Origin: RGIG5299 sp045588575
Lineage (GTDB): Bacteria > Bacillota > Clostridia > Oscillospirales > RGIG5299
Direction of reading: 5' to 3'
NCBI GenBank assembly: GCA_045588575.1
Contig: JAZNEJ010000012.1
Location: forward strand, 4,333 to 68,332
DNA length: 64,000 nt
In this document: positions 7,152 to 16,529 of the stretch, in pieces
How the letters are laid out: each line of letters opens with the position of its first letter
Position numbering within the stretch: position 1 is the stretch's first letter
The notes under the pieces: model-generated
What the model was told of the DNA's origin: nothing
What the model saw: only the letters and a program-made list of their open reading frames with translations
Databases searched by the model: none
Position numbers and translations under genes: made by a program

Positions 7152-8369
7152 ATGAAAAACAAATCTATTACAAAGCGTTTAACCGCATTAGCTTTGGCGT
7201 TATTACTTTTAACGCTTTCGGCTTGTACGGTTGCGCCCGAAAATCCGGAAAGCAGCACTCCCCCCTCTTCAACTCCCGAAAGCAGCGTTCCGTCTTCTAC
7301 TCCTGAATCAAGTGTCCCCGAAGCAAGCACTCCCGAAGCTTCTAACGAAAGCGTTCAAAAAATTGAAGCAGTTGTTATGATTCAAAATAATTGGAATCAG
7401 TTAAGATTTAAAAACATTAAAGAAGGAACTCTTGTTTTAAAAAGCGCATTAGGCAATACTACCTATGTTGAAGGCACCGACTATGAGGTTGACTACGAAA
7501 ACGGGAAAATTCGCAGACTTGCAAACAGCAGAATTCCTGATTTTTCAAATAACATTACCTACGGAATGCCTTTGAAATCTCTTAACCACGATACCGTTAA
7601 AGACGCAACAACCTTCCACAACTCTTATTTCACTGCTTATGCAACCTACACTTATGATAAAGAGTCAAACGATACATACGATGAGATTCTTGAAAACATA
7701 AACGGCACGAATGCAACCGTTCTTCCCACAAAGTTGATTAATAAAATTATGAGCGGCAAAGATGTTGTAATTGGTGTTGTTGGCGACAGTATCAGCACGG
7801 GCGCAGAAGCAACCTCAGGAAACGAATATTTCACCTTGCTTAAGAATTATCTTGAAAACCTCGGTCCGAAAAAGGTTAAGGTTACCTTATATAACGTTTC
7901 TGTCGGTGGTCATGCTTCTAACTCCGCTTACGAACGTTCAAACGCCCTTTACCAACAGTGCGGCAATAATCAGCCCGACCTTGTTATTATTGCTTACGGA
8001 ATGAACGACCAAAACACCCTTGCTACTACTCCCGCTCAAGCTCCCAACCGTTACGTTGCAAATATTAAGGTTGCAATTAACAGCGCTATTAAGGTAAAGG
8101 CCACCAACGACGTTGAAATAATGGTTGTTACCTCAATGTCACCTAACCCCATTTGGATTTATTCTAACCCCGATCAATCGCAGTGGCATAATGCACTTCG
8201 CACTTTTGCAAAGGACAACGGAATCATTCTTGCCGACGTTGCAGCATTTATGAAAGCTGAAATGGAGCATGGTCAGACTGTTGAAGAAATCGTTTATTCA
8301 AATATTAACCATCCCGGAAACTACGGCCATTATCTCTATTTCTTGACAATTAAATCACTTTTTGAATAA
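7152..8369 (+). CDS. SGNH/GDSL-family hydrolase lipoprotein, paralogue 3
   Basis: The longest copy (405 aa). After the lipobox LSAC it has a low-complexity Ser/Pro/Glu linker with repeated PESS and TPE units (about residues 28-65), as in surface proteins that span the wall. Then come the shared N-terminal domain (VVMIQNNWNQLRFKNIKEG, GTDYEVDYENGKIRR) and the SGNH blocks GVVGDSIS, GGHAS (His where the others have Asp), YGMNDQNT and NINHPGNYGH. Own promoter; shares a bidirectional terminator with the converging exporter gene. Probably a cell-surface esterase; substrate unknown. Confidence 0.85.
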   Translation: MKNKSITKRLTALALALLLLTLSACTVAPENPESSTPPSSTPESSVPSSTPESSVPEASTPEASNESVQKIEAVVMIQNNWNQLRFKNIKEGTLVLKSALGNTTYVEGTDYEVDYENGKIRRLANSRIPDFSNNITYGMPLKSLNHDTVKDATTFHNSYFTAYATYTYDKESNDTYDEILENINGTNATVLPTKLINKIMSGKDVVIGVVGDSISTGAEATSGNEYFTLLKNYLENLGPKKVKVTLYNVSVGGHASNSAYERSNALYQQCGNNQPDLVIIAYGMNDQNTLATTPAQAPNRYVANIKVAINSAIKVKATNDVEIMVVTSMSPNPIWIYSNPDQSQWHNALRTFAKDNGIILADVAAFMKAEMEHGQTVEEIVYSNINHPGNYGHYLYFLTIKSLFE

Positions 8370-8382
8370 AATAATCAAAACA

Positions 8383-8412
8383 AAAAGCACTCACTTAAAA
8401 GTGAGTGCTTTT
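8383..8412. terminator. Bidirectional terminator between SGNH 3 and the ABC exporter
   Basis: Near-perfect inverted repeat AAAAGCACTCACTT / AAGTGAGTGCTTTT with T-rich ends on both strands, between two converging genes. Confidence 0.8.
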
Positions 8413-8415
8413 CTT

Positions 8416-11415
8416 TTATTCTGTTCTTAAAGCTACAACAGGGTCTTTCTTTGCAGCGCTTCTTGAAGGAATTATTCCGGAAATTAAATTAAGGAATACG
8501 CTTATTGCAACAAGGATGATAGCTATAGGTATGGGTAAAAACGCATTGAGATTACCTATTCCCGTTAAGAAATGGATTATAATGTTTATGGGAATACACA
8601 AAAGATAGGTTATTCCAACGCCCAGCAATCCCGAAATAAAGCCTATAATAACCGTTTCTGCGTTAAACATATTCGAAACGTTTCGTTTCGATGCGCCAAT
8701 GGCTCGAAGTATTCCTATTTCCTTTGTTCTTTCCTGAACGGAAATTAAGGTTATAACGCCTATCATTATTGACGAAACAATGAGCGAAACCGCAACAAAG
8801 GAAATTAAAATATAGGTAATTGCATCTATTATTGTTGTAATTGAGGTCATCATAAGACCAACGTAGTCGGTATAGCTTATTTTTTCGAACTCACCAACCT
8901 GCGAATTATATGCCGCTATTGCCGCCTCAATAGCATCTTTATCGGCAAAGCTCGAAGCGTAAATATTTATTGAATTAGGCGATTCTATATCAACAGAGCC
9001 AAGCTTTGCAAGAATTTCATCGTAGCTTGATTCGGAGAATATCAAAACAGTATCGTAATAAATTCCAAACTGCTCGGGAGTATAGTTTTGAAGACCTGCT
9101 TCGAGTGCTGCGGTAAGGCTTGCTTCAGGCATAGTTTCAATAGCTTTGAGAGCTTGCTGTTTGTAAATCATCTTATAGTTTTCAGCAACAAGCTTTGAAT
9201 AAAGATTTTTAATATCTTCATCCTTCATTGCCGCAAAATAGCTTTTGATTGCCTCTGTATCGGTTTGCATTTGCTGAGAGTAAGCAGTAATCATTTGTGT
9301 TTCCATCTGCTCTCTCGTTACCATAGACAACGCCTGAATAACGGCTTCCTGAACTTTTTCTTCGGGCGCTATTGAAACAATTTGCTTATAAACGTTTGCT
9401 TTTCCCTTTGTATCGAGTGAAGAAATATATTTTCTTACCTCTGCTTCTTTTTCGGCAAGCGAAAGATTTTCACCGCTCTCTCTAAAAGGCAAACCGTTTA
9501 AAATATCTATCGAAGGATTTTCCTTTTGTGCTTTTACCGCGGCGGATTCTTCGGATTTTTCTATTGCATACTCGGTTAAAAGATGAGTATATGCAATAGA
9601 ACCCGTAAGCATAGGCGCCAATGCGTCTTCTTTAGGACGTATAATTCCGGTAACTTTGAGAGTAGTTGCATTATCATAAAGCATTGAAAGGCCTGCTTCG
9701 GTGTTTCTAATATCGTAGAAAAGGCCTGTCATTTCGTTTTGCTTATAGCAATCGGAATTTAAAATAACTCGGTATTCGTTTTTGCAAATATCTTCGTATT
9801 TCCAATGAGGCGTTTCTTTTTTTAGTTCTTCCCCATCAATTGCCGCTTTTATAATTTCGTCAACTTCATCTTTAGATATAAGACCGAGCGCGTATAAGGT
9901 AAGGTCGTCTATTTCGTTATTCTCGTCAACAATTAAAAGAATTTCATTGTAAGAATTCGGCCAGCTTCCGTGAATAAGGTCATATTGATTTTTAACCATA
10001 TCACTTATAGGATTGCCGTTATCGCCAGGAACCATTTCCTGCCAAAGCTTTGTATATTCAGTTAAACTGGATGACATTCCCGGCATAGTAGTGGGTGTGG
10101 AATTAAAAATATCGGTAATTGAGGAGCCGAAGCCTTGCGCCAAAACTTCCCTCATAACTTCATCAGTATCGGATTTAATTATAGTTCCGTCGGGAGCTTT
10201 GGTGTAAAGCGACATATCGAGCAGATAAGTGTATTTTATTCCGCTTATTGCAATGTCTAATTTATATTTGCCGTTTTCCTTTGCTCTTTCGGCTTCTAAA
10301 AAAGTTTTGAAAGCTTTTAAGTCGTTTTTTGTTACCTCAATACTGTTTAAAGAATTTATGAGGTTATATATAAGAGATTTTTGATAAACCTCGTCGGTGT
10401 TGTGTTCTGTGTTACCTTCCGTTTTATTTAAAAAGCTTTCAAAAAGATTTGTCATATCCATATTTGTAGCTTCAATGGTTAAAGGATATGAAGAAAGTGT
10501 TTCTTCCTGAACTATATTTATCCACGTTGTCATACCTTGAGAAACAGCGTAAATAAGGGCAATACCTATTATTCCTATGCTTCCCGCTATTGCCGTTAAT
10601 ATTGTTCTTCCCTTTTTTGTGAAAAGATTTTTAAGTGACAAACCAAACGACGTTGCATAAGACATAGAAGGAAGCTTTATTTTTCCTTTTTTTGCCGACT
10701 GTTTTTCAGCCTCTTTTAATTTAACCACTTCATCTTCGGTTAAAGGATTTGAATCACCAATTAAAAGACCGTCAAGCATTTTTATCGTTCTGGTTGCATA
10801 CCGCTCTGCCAATTCAGGATTGTGAGTTACCATTATAACAAGACGTTCTTCTGAAATTTTTTTCAAAATTTCCATTACCTGCAAGCTTGTTTCGGTATCA
10901 AGCGCGCCCGTAGGCTCGTCGGCAAGAATTATATCGGGATTGTTTACAATTGCTCTTGCAATTGCAACACGTTGCATTTGGCCACCCGACATTTCGCTGG
11001 GTTTCTTTTTAATTTGGTCAGAAAGGCCAACCATTTCAAGTGCCTCAATTGCTCGTTTCTTGCGTTCAACCTTTGAAACGCCCGAAAGACTTAATGCCAA
11101 TTCAACGTTTTGAAGTACGGTTTGATGCGGAATTAAATTATAGCTTTGAAAAACAAAGCCTATTGAGTGATTTCTATACGAATCCCAATCTCTGTCTTTA
11201 AAATCCTTGGTGGATTTTCCGTTTACTATTAAATCTCCGTTTGTATAACGGTCAAGTCCGCCTATAATGTTAAGCATAGTTGTTTTGCCGCAACCGGATT
11301 GCCCTAAAATTGCTACAAATTCATTTTTTCTAAACTTTATGCTCACACCTTTTAAAGCTTCTACTTTACCGCTTCCAACAACGTAAGATTTAGTTATATT
11401 TTTAAGTTCGAGCAA
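8416..11415 (-). CDS. Fused ABC transporter, LolD-type ATPase plus FtsX-type permease (MacB-like)
   Basis: Single 999-aa polypeptide. Residues 1-230 form a MacB/LolD-type ATPase: Walker A GQSGCGKTT, Q-loop VFQSYNLIPHQ, signature MSGGQMQR, Walker B IILADEPTGALD. A first membrane helix (around residue 280, ILTAIAGSIGIIGIALIYAV) is followed by a ~500-residue extracytoplasmic domain and a C-terminal FtsX-like set of three helices (around 850-980) with ERTKEIGILRAIGASKRNV. This layout is that of mechanotransmission ABC systems (peptide or lipoprotein export or signalling) rather than an importer. The start is TTG at 11415, chosen because a strong AGGAGGAGG lies 8-10 bases upstream. No partner gene is adjacent. 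Confidence 0.85.
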   Translation of the reverse strand: MLELKNITKSYVVGSGKVEALKGVSIKFRKNEFVAILGQSGCGKTTMLNIIGGLDRYTNGDLIVNGKSTKDFKDRDWDSYRNHSIGFVFQSYNLIPHQTVLQNVELALSLSGVSKVERKKRAIEALEMVGLSDQIKKKPSEMSGGQMQRVAIARAIVNNPDIILADEPTGALDTETSLQVMEILKKISEERLVIMVTHNPELAERYATRTIKMLDGLLIGDSNPLTEDEVVKLKEAEKQSAKKGKIKLPSMSYATSFGLSLKNLFTKKGRTILTAIAGSIGIIGIALIYAVSQGMTTWINIVQEETLSSYPLTIEATNMDMTNLFESFLNKTEGNTEHNTDEVYQKSLIYNLINSLNSIEVTKNDLKAFKTFLEAERAKENGKYKLDIAISGIKYTYLLDMSLYTKAPDGTIIKSDTDEVMREVLAQGFGSSITDIFNSTPTTMPGMSSSLTEYTKLWQEMVPGDNGNPISDMVKNQYDLIHGSWPNSYNEILLIVDENNEIDDLTLYALGLISKDEVDEIIKAAIDGEELKKETPHWKYEDICKNEYRVILNSDCYKQNEMTGLFYDIRNTEAGLSMLYDNATTLKVTGIIRPKEDALAPMLTGSIAYTHLLTEYAIEKSEESAAVKAQKENPSIDILNGLPFRESGENLSLAEKEAEVRKYISSLDTKGKANVYKQIVSIAPEEKVQEAVIQALSMVTREQMETQMITAYSQQMQTDTEAIKSYFAAMKDEDIKNLYSKLVAENYKMIYKQQALKAIETMPEASLTAALEAGLQNYTPEQFGIYYDTVLIFSESSYDEILAKLGSVDIESPNSINIYASSFADKDAIEAAIAAYNSQVGEFEKISYTDYVGLMMTSITTIIDAITYILISFVAVSLIVSSIMIGVITLISVQERTKEIGILRAIGASKRNVSNMFNAETVIIGFISGLLGVGITYLLCIPINIIIHFLTGIGNLNAFLPIPIAIILVAISVFLNLISGIIPSRSAAKKDPVVALRTE

Positions 11416-11517
11416 GCTTTGTCCTCCTCCTAATAATAACGCCCTGTGTTCTGCCTTATAAACTTCAATTTATATTATAGTAATCTTTTCTATAAAAATA
11501 TTCTTGAGATAAAGATA

Positions 11518-11555
11518 ATTTACATCAAAACGAAAATTTTCGCTTTGATGTAAAT
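11518..11555. repeat. Long inverted repeat between HtrA and the exporter gene
   Basis: Arms of 19 bases with one mismatch, centred between 11536 and 11537 with no unpaired loop. It lies just past the HtrA stop codon on the minus strand. There is no clean T-tract, so it could be a weak terminator, an mRNA 3'-end stabiliser or a protein site. Confidence 0.5.
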
Positions 11556-11559
11556 GTTT

Positions 11560-12801
11560 CTATTTAAATTCACCCAATACAACAGTTACTTTTTCATATC
11601 TTCCGTTACGGAAAATTGTAAGCTCAACCTCTTCATAAGGGCGAAGCATTGCGTCACGGAAAAGAGTGAAATCTTCCAGACTTGTTATATCAAAATAATT
11701 AACCCTTGTAATTATATCGTCTTTCAAAAGACCTTTCGCTTCTGCGTCAGAGCCCTCTATTGTTCCGCCTATTTTAAGACCGCCGGGAGTTGAGGGTGTG
11801 GGATTAACGTAATAAGAATCGGTTACGCCAAAGGCAGGTGTTCCCAAAACTCTTCCATAATTAACGTATTCGTCTATTAAGTCCTTCGCAATATTTATTG
11901 GAACCGCAAAGCCAAGACCTTCTATAGTTGTAGAATCGGCAGAAGTTAGTTTCATTAAAATTATTCCTATTACTTGCCCTTTGCCGTTAATTAAAGGACC
12001 TCCGGAATTACCGTGATTCATAGGAGCATCGGTTTGAATTAACTCTCTGTGAATTTCATTGTCTATTGTGAAATTATAGCGATATCCCGAAACTATGCCA
12101 TGAGTCATAGTGTATGAAAGTTGATAGGTTCTTGGGCCCCCAATAGCAACGGCGTCTTCACCGATTAAAACCTCATTGGAATCGGCAAGCTCTGCAGGAA
12201 TAAAATTGTTTCCGTTAACCTTTAAGAGCGCAATATCGTTATCAACGTCCGTACATAGAACAACCGCATTGTAAACTTCGCCATAATATGTTTGTATTTG
12301 AATTCTTTTAGCTTCGTCAACGACGTGAGCATTTGTTAAAATATACCCGTCCTTTGAAATGATAAATCCGGTAGCAGTATAAACGGTTTCGGAAAAACTA
12401 TTTTTCGCAGTAAAAATTCTAACTATTGAAGGACAAAGCTTATTATAAATTTCCGTAAACGAAAGCTCTTTATCGCTTACTTTTTCCACGGTAGTAACGG
12501 GAGGATTATTTACCTTTTCGGAATATGCCACGAAATTATAATCGGTTTGGCTTCCGCTACCCGTTTGGGGAATAGACGGTGTAGGCGATTCGGGAATGTT
12601 GTTTCCCCCTTGTTGTTGGGAAGCATAATAATCTTCAAAAAACTCGGTGGCCATAAGCACCGCTCCTACGGTAGTTACCGAAATGAAAATAAGGCAAAAT
12701 ACCGTGGCAAAGATAATTGCAATAATTATAGGCGCCTTTCTTTTCTTTTGTTTAACAGGCACGGTATTAAGTTCGTTTTTGTTTTCTTCGTTATTTATCA
12801 T
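11560..12801 (-). CDS. Membrane-anchored HtrA-type serine protease with PDZ domain
   Basis: Envelope quality-control protease, 413 aa. One N-terminal membrane helix (around residues 25-50), a low-complexity linker, a trypsin-like domain with catalytic His in LTNAHVV, Asp in DVDNDIALLKV and Ser in NHGNSGGPL, then a C-terminal PDZ domain (IEGSDAEAKGLLKDDIITRV). I chose ATG at 12801: AGGGGTG lies 6 bases upstream, whereas the longer reading from GTG at 12810 would start inside that ribosome-binding site. Overlaps the end of the histidine-kinase gene by 11 bases, so it is the last gene of a regulator-kinase-protease operon, recalling CssRS control of HtrA in Bacillus. Confidence 0.9.
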   Translation of the reverse strand: MINNEENKNELNTVPVKQKKRKAPIIIAIIFATVFCLIFISVTTVGAVLMATEFFEDYYASQQQGGNNIPESPTPSIPQTGSGSQTDYNFVAYSEKVNNPPVTTVEKVSDKELSFTEIYNKLCPSIVRIFTAKNSFSETVYTATGFIISKDGYILTNAHVVDEAKRIQIQTYYGEVYNAVVLCTDVDNDIALLKVNGNNFIPAELADSNEVLIGEDAVAIGGPRTYQLSYTMTHGIVSGYRYNFTIDNEIHRELIQTDAPMNHGNSGGPLINGKGQVIGIILMKLTSADSTTIEGLGFAVPINIAKDLIDEYVNYGRVLGTPAFGVTDSYYVNPTPSTPGGLKIGGTIEGSDAEAKGLLKDDIITRVNYFDITSLEDFTLFRDAMLRPYEEVELTIFRNGRYEKVTVVLGEFK

Positions 12802-14236
12802 TTGTTTCACCCCTGTTATCTGCTTGATTAAGTGTAAATAAAAATTCTACGTATTGTCCTTCTTCGGACCTTATATAAATATTCTCACCGTGACCGTTTA
12901 TTATATATTTGCAGAGGAAAAGACCTAAACCAAAGCTCTTTTTGTTTTCACTGCGAGAACGGTCGCATTTATAGAACTTATCAAAAACAAGCGGCAAATC
13001 GTCTGCCTTTATGCCAACTCCCGTATTTTTAATAAAGGTTGTTATTTTATCGTTTTTAACGCGAGATGTTATTATAATGCTTTCTCCGTTGGGAGTAAAT
13101 TTAACAGCATTGTCGAGAAGATTATATATTACTCGGTATATTGCATCGTAATCAGCTTGAGCAAATATTGTTTTATTTGGAATATCAAGTTTGAAATTAA
13201 TATTCTTATCGGCAAATTTCATTTCAAACTGTGCTGAAACGTTAAGCAACAGTTCAGTGTAATCAACGGTGTTAATATTGAATTTTAAGTCGCCCGAATC
13301 AATTCTTGCAACCTCAACCAAAGTGTTAACCAAGCGGGAAAGTCTGTTAACCTCATCGGAAATTATGCCCAAATAATAATCGTATTTTTCAGGCGGAATA
13401 GTTTTATCTAAAATTCCGTTTATAAATCCCGAAATGGTTGTCATAGGAGTTTTAAGCTCATGCGAAACGTTTGAAATAAAGCTCGATTTCATTTCATCCA
13501 ATTTAATAAGAGATTCTGCCATCATATTAAACGAATCGGCAAGAGCCGCTATTTCGTCATTACTTTTTACAACAATACGGTGGTCAAATTTCCCTTGAGA
13601 AATAGCCACTGCCGCTTCGCTCATTTCTTTAAGCGGTCTTGTTATTCTAAGGGTTATGAAATATGTAATCATATAACTCATTACAAGAGTTAAAATCAGA
13701 CCTACCGCAAAAATAGAAAGCATATCTCTAACTGTTTTTGTCATAAATTCAGCAGAGGTTGACATTAAAATTATTCCCGCCGGGGCTCCGTCTGCCAAAT
13801 AATACGGTCTTGCATAGATATGTTGGACCTTACCGAAAAAGTTGCCCATTCGTCCCGTTTGATTGTAATAGCCGTTTTCAACGGTTTCTTTAATTACCGA
13901 TTTCGGTAAATTGGCATCAAAAAAATCGAGTTCGGGGCTTCCGTAATTTACAACCTCGCCCTCTAAATTGGAAATAATTATGGTTGTATCAAAAGAATCG
14001 GCATAAAAATGAACAAGCTCGTAATATCCTCGCATTTGCTGTTCGGTAATATATCCGGTTTCATTCATATGCGTTGCTATATCGGAAAGCTTTTCGGTGC
14101 CGTTTTCCAACACCTTTAAAGTTTCGGAAAGCGAATAGGAATTTATGAAGGTTAAAAGAAGTGATATGAAAAATATAAACGTTGCAAAAATAACCACGGT
14201 AAAAGAACGCATAAATTTACCTAAAAGCGAATTCAC
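12791..14236 (-). CDS. Sensor histidine kinase with HAMP domain
   Basis: Class I membrane sensor kinase, 481 aa. Transmembrane helix 1 at about 10-32, an extracytoplasmic sensor of about 130 residues, helix 2 around 170-192, HAMP (RITRPLKEMSEAAVAISQG), H-box ISNVSHELKTPMTT with the phospho-accepting His, N-box YNLLDNAVKF, and glycine boxes NTGVGI and GLGLFLCKYI. It phosphorylates the adjacent OmpR-type regulator. Sits 33 bases after the regulator gene and overlaps the HtrA protease gene, so it probably senses envelope damage. Confidence 0.92.
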   Translation of the reverse strand: MNSLLGKFMRSFTVVIFATFIFFISLLLTFINSYSLSETLKVLENGTEKLSDIATHMNETGYITEQQMRGYYELVHFYADSFDTTIIISNLEGEVVNYGSPELDFFDANLPKSVIKETVENGYYNQTGRMGNFFGKVQHIYARPYYLADGAPAGIILMSTSAEFMTKTVRDMLSIFAVGLILTLVMSYMITYFITLRITRPLKEMSEAAVAISQGKFDHRIVVKSNDEIAALADSFNMMAESLIKLDEMKSSFISNVSHELKTPMTTISGFINGILDKTIPPEKYDYYLGIISDEVNRLSRLVNTLVEVARIDSGDLKFNINTVDYTELLLNVSAQFEMKFADKNINFKLDIPNKTIFAQADYDAIYRVIYNLLDNAVKFTPNGESIIITSRVKNDKITTFIKNTGVGIKADDLPLVFDKFYKCDRSRSENKKSFGLGLFLCKYIINGHGENIYIRSEEGQYVEFLFTLNQADNRGETNDK

Positions 14237-14269
14237 TGTTTAACCTCCTTTTTTTATTAAATCGAGTTT

Positions 14270-14959
14270 TTATTCTATAACCTCAAATTTATAACCTACG
14301 CCCCAAACGGTTTTTAAAGACCATTTATCCGAAACTCCTTCAAGCTTTTCACGAAGGCGTTTTACGTGAACGTCGATTGTTCTTGTGTCGCCGAAATATT
14401 CAAAGCCCCAAACCTCATCTAAAAGCTTATCTCTGGTGAAAACTCGGTTGGGATTGCTTGCAAGATGGAAAAGAAGCTGAATTTCCTTTGGAGGCGCTTC
14501 TACCGTTTCGCCTTTTATTTTTATTTCATAATTAGAAAGATTGACGTAAAGGTTTTCGTATTCGATTATATCGGTATCTGCCTGTGTTTTACTTCCGTTG
14601 CATCTACGCAAGACGGTTTTTATTCTGGTTACAACCTCTTTTGTATCAAAAGGCTTGGTTACGTAATCGTCTGCGCCGAGTTCAAGTCCCAAAACTTTAT
14701 CGAAGGTCTCCCCTTTTGCCGAAATCATTATTATCGGCACTTCGGAAAACTTTCTTATATCTCGGCAAATTTGCCACCCGTCTGTTCCGGGAAGCATTAT
14801 ATCAAGTAAAACCAACGAAGGATTATACTCGGTAACTGCTTTTACCGCTTCAATTCCTTCATTTACGATTTTTGTTTCATAGCCTTCTTTCTCAATGTAA
14901 AGCCTTAATAACTCACAAATATTAACGTCATCGTCAATAATTAAAATTTTATTTGCCAT
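14270..14959 (-). CDS. OmpR/PhoB-family response regulator
   Basis: DNA-binding response regulator, 229 aa. Receiver domain at 1-120 with acidic pocket IIDDD, phosphorylation site in LVLLDIMLPG and the lysine in DYVTKPFD; winged-helix domain at 130-229 with RVFTRDKLLDEVWGFEY and RTIDVHVKRLREKL. First gene of the regulator-kinase-HtrA operon, behind a sigma-A promoter and AAAGGAGATG. It most likely controls its own operon and other envelope-stress genes. Confidence 0.93.
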   Translation of the reverse strand: MANKILIIDDDVNICELLRLYIEKEGYETKIVNEGIEAVKAVTEYNPSLVLLDIMLPGTDGWQICRDIRKFSEVPIIMISAKGETFDKVLGLELGADDYVTKPFDTKEVVTRIKTVLRRCNGSKTQADTDIIEYENLYVNLSNYEIKIKGETVEAPPKEIQLLFHLASNPNRVFTRDKLLDEVWGFEYFGDTRTIDVHVKRLREKLEGVSDKWSLKTVWGVGYKFEVIE

Positions 14960-14989
14960 TTTTTCATCTCCTTTAATTTAGACATAATT

Positions 14990-15018
14990 ATTATATCAAT
15001 TATACAGTTAAAAATCAA
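14990..15018 (-). promoter_or_regulatory. Sigma-A promoter of the two-component/HtrA operon
   Basis: On the minus strand: TTGATT, 17-base spacer, TATAAT, about 30 bases before the regulator start codon. Confidence 0.75.
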
Positions 15019-15285
15019 TGACTATATTGTTAAAATAACTTTAATGAAATTGCGTTTTTAAGACTTTATTCTTTTTATTCTTCGGGGTAATTAAAAACTT
15101 ATTCGTTTAACTTTGTATTTCAGTTTGTTTTTGCCTTGCGAACGAAGGTATAAACTTCTTCATCCACACCGTTTGTTCGTAACGTTATTTATTACATTGG
15201 CAAAAGCAATGAATATAAAAGATACTGCAAGAGTTTATTTTTAAAATTTCAAAAATCAAAACAGCTATATATTCACCGTTTCCTA
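15019..15285. other. Intergenic region with no recognised gene
   Basis: About 270 AT-rich bases between the divergent promoters of the response regulator and ychF. I see no open frame with a ribosome-binding site, no tRNA fold and no clear riboswitch. Confidence 0.5.
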
Positions 15286-15314
15286 TTGAAAAAAAGCAGC
15301 AGACGTGCTATAAT
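15286..15314 (+). promoter_or_regulatory. Sigma-A promoter of ychF
   Basis: TTGAAA, 17-base spacer, TATAAT, about 55 bases before the ATG. Confidence 0.8.
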
Positions 15315-15368
15315 ATAAAAGTTACATAGCTTGTTTTTAAAAGGATTTTTAAGGAGATAGAAGAAGAA

Positions 15369-16463
15369 ATGAAATTAGGTATCGTCGGTTTGCCCAACGT
15401 AGGCAAAAGCACTCTTTTCAATGCTATTACAAAAGCAGGTGCCGAGGCTGCCAACTACCCGTTTTGCACAATCGAGCCGAACGTTGGTGTTGTTGCGGTT
15501 CCCGATTACAGATTAGACGTTTTAACAAAAATGTATAATCCCGAAAAGACCACGCCCGCTATTATTGAATTCGTTGATATTGCAGGTCTTGTTAAAGGCG
15601 CCTCTCAAGGCGAAGGTCTCGGAAATAAATTCCTTTCTCACATAAGAGAGGTTAATGCAATAGTTCACGTTGTAAGATGCTTTGAAGACAGCAATATAGT
15701 TCACGTTGACGGAAAAATAAGTCCGAAAAACGATATTGAAATAATAAATATGGAGCTCATTCTTTCCGACCTTGAAATAGTCGACAGAAGAATTGACAGG
15801 CTGAAGAAAAATTTAAAGGGTGATAAGAGTTTTGCCGCCGAGCTCGAATTCTTTGAAGAGGTAAGAAACGTATTATCCGACGGTTTGCCCGCAAGAAGCG
15901 TTAAAACCGATGCAAATACCGCTGTTTTTATGGCTAATTCAAATCTTCTTTCGGCAAAGCCCGTTATTTATGCCGCAAACCTTTCGGAAGATGATATTTC
16001 GGGCGGTTATGAAGATAATCCTTATTACAAAGCCGTTTGTGAAATTGCAGAAGCGGAAAATTCTGCCGTTATTCCCGTTAGTGCAAAAATCGAAGAAGAA
16101 ATTGCCAACTTAGACGATGAAGATAAAGCTATGTTCCTTGAAGAGCTTAACATGAAGGAAAGCGGCTTGGAAAGGCTTATTAAGAGCGGTTATTCCCTTT
16201 TGGGCCTTATGAGCTTCCTTACAGCCGGTCCTCAAGAGGTTCGTGCTTGGACAATAAAAAAAGACACAAAAGCTCCCAAGGCCGCGGGAACGATACATTC
16301 CGACTTTGAAAGAGGTTTTATTCGTGCCGAGGTTGTTTCTTACAACGACCTTATTGAATGCGGTTCAATTGTCAATGCAAAGGAAAAAGGTCTTGTAAGA
16401 AGCGAAGGCAAAGAATACGTTATGCAAGACGGCGACGTCGTTGTTTTCAGATTTAACGTTTAA
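15369..16463 (+). CDS. ychF: Ribosome-associated ATPase YchF (Obg family)
   Basis: Universally conserved Obg-family P-loop protein that binds ATP in preference to GTP and associates with ribosomes. The 364-aa length is typical. Motifs: G1 GLPNVGKSTLFNAIT at residues 6-20, G2 region ANYPFCTIEPNVG, G3 DIAGLVKGAS, then a helical insert and the C-terminal TGS domain (GPQEVRAWTIKKDTKAPKAA and GSIVNAKEKGLVRSEGKEY). The start is supported by AAGGAGAT about 10 bases upstream. Transcribed alone or with the small downstream gene. Confidence 0.95.
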   Translation: MKLGIVGLPNVGKSTLFNAITKAGAEAANYPFCTIEPNVGVVAVPDYRLDVLTKMYNPEKTTPAIIEFVDIAGLVKGASQGEGLGNKFLSHIREVNAIVHVVRCFEDSNIVHVDGKISPKNDIEIINMELILSDLEIVDRRIDRLKKNLKGDKSFAAELEFFEEVRNVLSDGLPARSVKTDANTAVFMANSNLLSAKPVIYAANLSEDDISGGYEDNPYYKAVCEIAEAENSAVIPVSAKIEEEIANLDDEDKAMFLEELNMKESGLERLIKSGYSLLGLMSFLTAGPQEVRAWTIKKDTKAPKAAGTIHSDFERGFIRAEVVSYNDLIECGSIVNAKEKGLVRSEGKEYVMQDGDVVVFRFNV

Positions 16464-16529
16464 ATTTTTGTATATTCTCTCCTTTAAAGGTTAAACTATC
16501 ATCAAACCAAATTTTAAAGGAGTGATATT

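Noticed and set aside
12802..12810. GTG at 12810 as start of the HtrA protease
   Set aside because: That GTG is part of the AGGGGTG ribosome-binding site; ATG at 12801 has proper spacing.
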